Shown here in pieces: positions 59,705-64,000 of a DNA stretch of 64,000 nucleotides (within the stretch, counting starts at the first letter, position 1; every line of letters begins with the position of its first letter). The notes beneath the pieces are model-generated. The model was given only the letters and a program-made list of their open reading frames with translations, was not told the origin of the DNA and ran no database searches. The DNA is from Certhia americana. Lineage: Eukaryota > Chordata > Aves > Passeriformes > Certhiidae. The DNA lies in the NCBI GenBank assembly GCA_018697195.1, contig JAGMWU010000060.1, positions 45,869-109,868 on the forward strand, given 5' to 3'. The position numbers and the translations under genes were made by a program.

Positions 59705-62700
59705 GTAATGGGCAGGGAGCGGGATACCGGGACACCGGGACACCGGGATAATCCCCACTGCGGGGGAGCTTCCGGCCCCGGGGGCGATGGGGACCGCAGG
59801 GATCCGGCGGGACTCAGGGTGTCCGACGGGGCTCCCAGGTGGTGGGAACCGGGACCGGAGGGTCAGGTGGGGTTCCCCGGTGACAGGGACAGACAGGCTC
59901 CCCGGTGGTGGCCCTCGGGAACTCCGAGCGGGGCTCCCCACACCGGGGTGAGCGGTAGTCAGACGGGATTTCCCGTCACGGGGTTTGGGGGGTTCCGGCG
60001 GGTTCCCTGGGACGGGGTTTCGGGGTTCAGCCCCCGGTCAGTCCCGGTTCCCCGCGGCTGTGCCCGTGCTCCCCTGAGCCCGTTGCAGGTGTTGGCGGAT
60101 CCCCGCCGTGCTGGCGCTGTGTGCGGCCGCCTGGAGCTGCGCGCCGGGGCTGGCGCTGGAGCTGGAGCAGGACCAGCCGTTCCGGTAGGTCCGGGGCTGT
60201 GGGCCGGGCCGGGCCGGGCTAGGGTGCCGGTTCTGTCCCCGCTCACCGCCCACCCTGCAGCGTGCCCCCCGGCTGGACACATGCTGGCCGTGTGGACCCT
60301 GGACACCCAGTGCAGCTGACCTTCGCCCTGCGGCAGCGCGGCGCTGCCCACCTTGCCCGCCTGGTCGAGGCTGTCTCGGACCCTCAGTCCCCACGATACG
60401 GTAACAGCTACGTCCCTGAGGCCCCACGACCCCCGGGACCTGTCAGGGGATCTAACCCCTCTGTGCCTCCCAGGACAGTACCTGTCCCTGGAGCAGGTGA
60501 GGGACTTGGTCCAGCCTTCCCCAGCCACGCTGATGACAGTTCTGAAGTGGCTGCAAGACCATGGTGTAGAGGACTGCCGAAGTGTCGCCACCCTGGACTT
60601 CCTGGAGTGTGGCCTGCCTGCAAGGTGGGCCCTGAGGGCAGGAACCGGCTCTGGTGGTCCTGTGGTGGCTGTCCCTGTGTCTCACTACTGTCCCATCCTG
60701 CAATGGCTGTTCCTGTGTCCTAGTCCAGTCGCACTCTGTAGTGGCTGTCCCTCTCTCCCAGCCCTGTCCTGTCCTTTGATGGCTGTCCCTGTGTCCTAGT
60801 CCTGTCCTGTCCCACAGCAGCTGTCCCTGTGTTGCAGCACGGCCGAGCGCCTGCTCCCTGCTCTCTTCTGGGTCGAGTTGCACCGGTAATGTGCAGCGGC
60901 CAGTGCCTCTAGCCTGGTGCACCCCGGTCCACACCTGCCGCTACACTTCACTGCTGAGCTCGCGGAAGCACCTGGACTCGGTACGTCCCACCTGGGGAGG
61001 GGAGGCTGCGGGAGATAGGTGCAGCTGTTCTGAGTGGGGACAACCTCATGTCCTGCAAATCGCCTGTCTAAATGGCGCGATTCAGTGACCACCCACGAAA
61101 AGTGCAGGAGGTGCCAAGCATGAGGCCAGGGCTCAGCTGTGGGACATGGACTGAGGAGGGAGGAGACTTTCCCTCGGGCTGGGGCAGCCTGGCAGGGCTC
61201 GCGGCTCCAAAGCCACCTGCATTTGGCATGATCAGTGTAGAAATGGGACGGTGATAGAGAGCTTGAGAGGACTCTGTCACTGCACTTTCCCTGCGGGCTC
61301 TGTGTCCCTGACAGGCTTCTCACATATCCGGTCTCTGCTGAGACCGTGGGTGGGGATGCCACCGGTTTCCACACGGAGCGCAAGGTACACTACGGTCATG
61401 CAGAGCCGGGGCCAGAAGGACCCACAGATGGCAGGAGCATGGTTACACCGGGTGTGACCACCGGCTGTCCATGCGCCCAGAGATACAAAAATGGACAGGG
61501 GGAGGGGAACGTGGGGGCTCCTGCCCAAACAACAGCCAGGCCTGTGCACAGCGTAACTACTGCCTCGCGGTCAGCACTCGCCTGTATGTACTGTGGCAAC
61601 ACAGTCGGCTAGGTGGCGCTGATATGGGAAGGTCTTGGAGACTACCGAGGGTCGGCCTTTCTGCTCGCTAGCAAGTACCTGGGTAGCACAGACCCATGCC
61701 TGCGGCAATGTTTCTAGGTCAGGGTCAAAATGTTACCTGTTTTTTCAAGAGAGGACAACACTGTATCTCTGGTCCCACAAGTTTCTCGAAGCAGTATTTC
61801 CACAAGCTGGGACATGGCTGAGTTCATGCAGCTCTTTGCAGTGGCATTTGCCCACCGCACGCAGGTGGGACCGTGGTGGGGGGCTTGATGGCCACCAGGC
61901 CGTGGCAAAAAGCGGGCTGGAGGCCAGCCTGGAGGGAGTACATCATGAGCACATGGTGCCAACATCTCACTTGGGTCTTCAGCAATGCAGGTCTGGGGAA
62001 AAGCACGGGGCCAGGGGGAACACCTGGAGGGGGAAGGGAGCACCCAGAGGGAGGAGGGGAATGCTGGAGGGGTGAGGAGAGTTGCCTCGGAGCCGGGACG
62101 GGATACACTTGGAGGTGTGAGGGGAGGGCTGGAATAGGAGAGGGAGGCACTGAGAAGTGAGGGGAAAAACTGCAGGCGTGTGCAGGACAAACGGCTTGTG
62201 CATTTGTACCACACCACACCAGTGTGTGAGAGTGCACCCGTTGGTGTATGTATGTCACAAATTCAGCTCCTGGGGACATCACGCACAGCTATCTCGCAGC
62301 CTGCCGTGTCAAGTCACACACTTTGCCACACATTGTGAGCCTGTCGCTCATCATGCCAGCCAGAGTATGCCCCTGAAGCGGGACCTGACTTCCGCACCCC
62401 CCCCCACGTGGCCAGCAGTGTGTAGCAGCTGCCCACGCCAACTCTCATTGTTCAAGGCAGCCCTGTTATATATGATGAAGTTCCTACCATGGGCGCTTTT
62501 CCAGCTCCCGCACTTCTCGACTGGAGCTGAAGTCCACCCACGAGTGATCCCCATGTGTGAGCAGATGAGGGAGAGTGAGGAAATGGGGAAAACAAATTGC
62601 TCAAACAGCCTGCACAAAACACAAACAAAGACACTTCAGTGCCCAGGCTGTCAGTGCTCCCTTGATCCCAGATTGGGGAACCTGCTGAGCAGGCTGAGTG

Positions 62701-64000
62701 ACACGGGACAGGTGGGGCTCTGTCCCCCCTAATCTAGTGAAACAGTTGACCACGCAGCACGACGCCTGCCCTCCCTCCCGCCCTCACCACAGTTATTGGT
62801 GTGGGAAAAAGGGTGCAGGGACAGTGACATGGGACAAAGGAGAATGAGCAAGTGGTTGCTGGGGTCTAGCCTTGCTCCCAGTGGAGAGGGCTGGAGGGCA
62901 GGGAAGGGACCCCTGGGCAGGTGCAGGGTTGTGGAATGGGTGGAGGTGGCACATGCACACTCTGCTGGAGGACGTGTTGCCAGAGGAGGAGCTGACGGCC
63001 CCGTCTCGAGCCCACAGTGGCCCATGTTGGCTTCTTGCAGCCATGGGGCAGAGTCTTGGGAGGGTGTGGGTGTAGCCCTGTCCTGGGGTAAAGAATGGAC
63101 CCTCTTAGCCAACCTCATGGGCTGAGCTGAAGCTTGGTGCTGTCCAAATGTGAGGAGCCCCAGGCCAGACTTGTGCTGTGACCTCCGTGGCCCACAGGGA
63201 AAACGAGCACCTGGGTATGTAGTGTGGTATTGAAAGTGGTGATGAGGACGGATCCTCGTGCTGTCCCAATCCCGGTGTTGGAGGAGCTATCCTTCGTGTC
63301 CCTTGCACCCAATGTCCTTGCAGGGGCGCCATGAGAGCCAGGAGCCCGTCCTTGCCTGGCTGCTGCTGCTCAGCCAACACTGGTCAGCGCTGCCCCATTG
63401 GGTTTGCACAATCAGCGGAGCATGCATAATGAGGGAGCACGATGAGGACAGCCTGTGCTACGCCTATCATGGAGCAGGTCAACACCGAGGTTCATGAAGC
63501 GGGCTCCAAGCCCACGAGTGGCCACAAACCATCCTGTTTGATACAGGTGTGCTGGGTGCCTGGGCGTAGGCAACAGCCTGAGCACCAAGTGCTGGGCAGG
63601 GCTGTGGAAAAGGGGTGGCTGGGATAAGCCATGGTCACCTGTGCAACTGTTTGGTGATGTCGGCGGTGTGACGACCTGGATGTCTGGGTGCGGCGGGTGC
63701 ACAGTGGAACACACGTTCCGGCCCAGCTTACCCTGGCCTCATATAGGTGGGTCAGGGAGGGAGCCTGAGTGTGAGGGGCGCTGGACACAGACCTGCGAGA
63801 GACCCCTTTGGGGTAATTGTGAGCCCCCCTGCAGGGTCACCTAGTGGGTCCTCAAGTCACAGTGTTCGCTCTACAGGACCCGCGGAAAGCTGCACGTCTG
63901 TGCAGCTCCTGGGGCCCTTTGTTTGTTGGTGCGTGCACAAGTTGTGGTAGCAGTAAGCGGGAGCTGTTGGTGGCTGCTGAGGCCCAGGACATCTTGTGTG
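59694..64000 (+). CDS. TPP1: TPP1, tripeptidyl peptidase 1 (partial at right edge; frame broken from exon 5)
   Basis: Lysosomal serine protease of the sedolisin family that removes N-terminal tripeptides; loss in humans causes CLN2 disease. Exons 1-4 give an intact signal peptide and most of the first half of the prodomain (VPPGWTHAGR, LTFALRQRGA, SDPQSPRYG, PATLMTVLKWLQ). Later exons keep clear family motifs (ELHRYV after removing one base, LH-GVTP, NNSQACAQ, EFMQLF, GLEASLE, YIMST, TWVFSNAG, GRHESQEP, VNTE, FRPSLP) but need many small indels to be joined. The Asp of the catalytic Glu-Asp pair is not readable because of a 2-base loss. The Ser-bearing GTSAS region lies beyond the window. Conserved order after DCHS1 supports orthology. 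Pseudogene, local sequence error and degenerate copy all remain possible. Confidence 0.88.
60089..60184 (+). CDS. TPP1: TPP1 exon 2: signal peptide and start of prodomain
   Basis: Acceptor cccgttgcag, donor gttccg|gtaggt. Phase 2 to 2. Encodes the hydrophobic core AVLALCAAAWSCAPGLALEL and then EQDQPFR. Confidence 0.9.
60261..60400 (+). CDS. TPP1: TPP1 exon 3: prodomain
   Basis: Acceptor caccctgcag, donor gatacg|gtaaca. 140 nt, phase 2 to 1. PPGWTHAGR, QLTFALRQRG and LVEAVSDPQSPRYG match the TPP1 propeptide without gaps. Confidence 0.95.
60474..60624 (+). CDS. TPP1: TPP1 exon 4: prodomain
   Basis: Acceptor gcctcccag, donor gcaag|gtgggc. Phase 1 to 2. YLSLEQVRDLVQPSPATLM, TVLKWLQDHGVEDC and ATLDFLECGL are typical of the propeptide. 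Last intact exon. Confidence 0.95.
60666..60837 (+). repeat. 38-bp minisatellite in TPP1 intron 4
   Basis: Four units of exactly 38 bp start at 60666, 60704, 60742 and 60780 with tggctgtccctgtgtc or variants. A partial fifth at 60818-60837 ends gttgcag and forms the exon 5 acceptor. Units also carry ctag and ccag steps, so cryptic acceptors are abundant. Confidence 0.92.
60838..60980 (+). CDS. TPP1: TPP1 exon 5, frame disrupted
   Basis: Acceptor gtgttgcag, donor gactcg|gtacgt. The frame begins STAERLLP and reaches LHR, then TAA at 60887. Dropping one A from taatgtg restores HRYV, a family motif. A second single-base excess near 60969 (gaagcacctg) separates AELAE from HLDSV. Both ends keep good splice sites. 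Confidence 0.75.
61315..61551 (+). CDS. TPP1: TPP1 exon 6, frame disrupted
   Basis: Acceptor ccctgacag. The end is set by NNSQACAQ at 61528-61551, followed by cgtaact, where the expected donor gtaact is shifted by one extra c. WLH, GVT, PAV and RYKNGQ lie in different frames between 61430 and 61500. The exon is longer than the roughly 180 nt expected from the human protein, so either the bird exon differs or extra sequence is inserted. Confidence 0.6.
61782..61990 (+). CDS. TPP1: TPP1 exon 7, frame disrupted, bears the Glu-Asp catalytic segment
   Basis: FLE, QYFHK, DMAEFMQLF, AFAHRTQV, VVGG, GLEASLE, EYIMST, GANIS and TWVFSNA can all be found in order, but in at least five frames. The last frame changes are a t between agcaca and ggtgcc and a missing base before acttgg. 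The catalytic Glu of GLEASLxV is readable; the Asp is lost in a 2-base gap. Donor aatgcag|gtctgg. Confidence 0.7.
61991..63323 (+). other. TPP1: TPP1 intron 7
   Basis: 1.3 kb that includes a purine-rich stretch at 62000-62160 and no recognisable coding segment. ORFs here have no TPP1 similarity. Confidence 0.6.
63324..63575 (+). CDS. TPP1: TPP1 exon 8 region, frame disrupted
   Basis: Acceptor gtccttgcag. Reads GRHESQEPVLAWLLLLS and SALPHWVCTIS, then, after an insertion near 63420, HDEDSL, and in another frame MEQVNTEVHEAGS. LFDTG and CWVPGRRQ near 63540-63570 match the family's segment around the oxyanion-hole Asp. The right limit is uncertain. Confidence 0.7.
63685..63746 (+). CDS. TPP1: possible TPP1 exon fragment (FRPSLP)
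   Basis: HTFRPSLPWPHI followed by gtgggt resembles the family segment around FRPTFPAS. The acceptor is not clear. A further weak match (TSVQLLGPF near 63895) may belong to the next exon, reached by ctctacag at 63866-63873. Confidence 0.4.

Larger units (their letters stand above)
59511..59766. repeat. 47-bp inverted repeat enclosing TPP1 promoter and exon 1
   Basis: The left arm 59511-59557 and the reverse complement of the right arm 59720-59766 agree at 45 of 47 positions. Both start CCCCCGCAGTGGGGATTATC and continue as copies of the unit ccggtRtcc. Both differences are A in the left arm against G in the right. The 162-bp spacer holds all four CACGTG boxes, the ATG and the exon 1 donor. Confidence 0.93.
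59230..60240 (+). promoter_or_regulatory. TPP1: TPP1 CpG-island promoter
   Basis: CpG-dense, TATA-less region around the TPP1 start codon (59694) and into intron 1. Includes the four CACGTG boxes and the inverted repeat described separately. Confidence 0.8.

Noticed and set aside
59694..59708. five-codon upstream ORF (MARG stop)
   Set aside because: The stop codon overlaps a donor, gtaatg, and splicing to 60089 gives a signal peptide in the correct phase.

Overview
The window reads as vertebrate nuclear DNA from a bird, most likely a passerine. CR1 LINE fragments lie throughout, CpG islands mark two promoters, and genes are split by introns with ordinary GT/AG sites. Near 3.3 kb there is a tRNA-Ile-headed SINE, a type known to me from songbird-lineage genomes. 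The species itself is inference.

Two neighbouring genes lie head to tail on the + strand. The first is DCHS1 (dachsous cadherin-related 1). It has a CpG-island promoter and non-coding exon 1 near 13.4-13.7 kb and 20 coding exons from 17873 to 54728. The spliced reading frame is 9801 nt including the stop (3266 residues) and shows no break. I count a signal peptide, 27 cadherin repeats, one membrane helix at about residues 2890-2917 and a cytoplasmic tail of about 350 residues. A 3'UTR of about 2.4 kb ends after AATAAA at 57094. The second gene is TPP1 (tripeptidyl peptidase 1, a lysosomal sedolisin protease). It starts at 59694 and runs off the right edge. Human DCHS1 and TPP1 are adjacent in the same relative orientation, so this is conserved synteny.

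Layout: 1-13 kb is intergenic and rich in CR1, with the SINE nested in a CR1. 13.1-14.3 kb is the DCHS1 CpG island, including a 26-G run. 14.3-17.8 kb is intron 1. The first coding exon, 17.8-19.6 kb, encodes EC1-5. Intron 2 (19.6-33.3 kb) holds about 3 kb of nearly contiguous antisense CR1 and a gapped 46-bp minisatellite. 33.3-54.7 kb holds the other exons, with a (TTAGGG)5 tract in intron 4 and a gapped TGGA array in intron 15. 57.1-59.2 kb is intergenic. 59.2-60.2 kb is the TPP1 CpG promoter, with four CACGTG boxes inside a 47-bp inverted repeat. From 60.1 kb on is TPP1.

The most notable signal is in TPP1. Exons 1-4 are clean. From exon 5 (60838) every recognisable exon still carries family motifs but is broken by many small indels. 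The change coincides with a 38-bp minisatellite at 60666-60837. Either TPP1 is decaying in this bird, or the assembly switches there to unpolished sequence or to a degenerate copy. DCHS1 acts at the cell surface in planar polarity and growth control. TPP1 acts in the lysosome. They share a neighbourhood, not a pathway. I found no clear new biological system.
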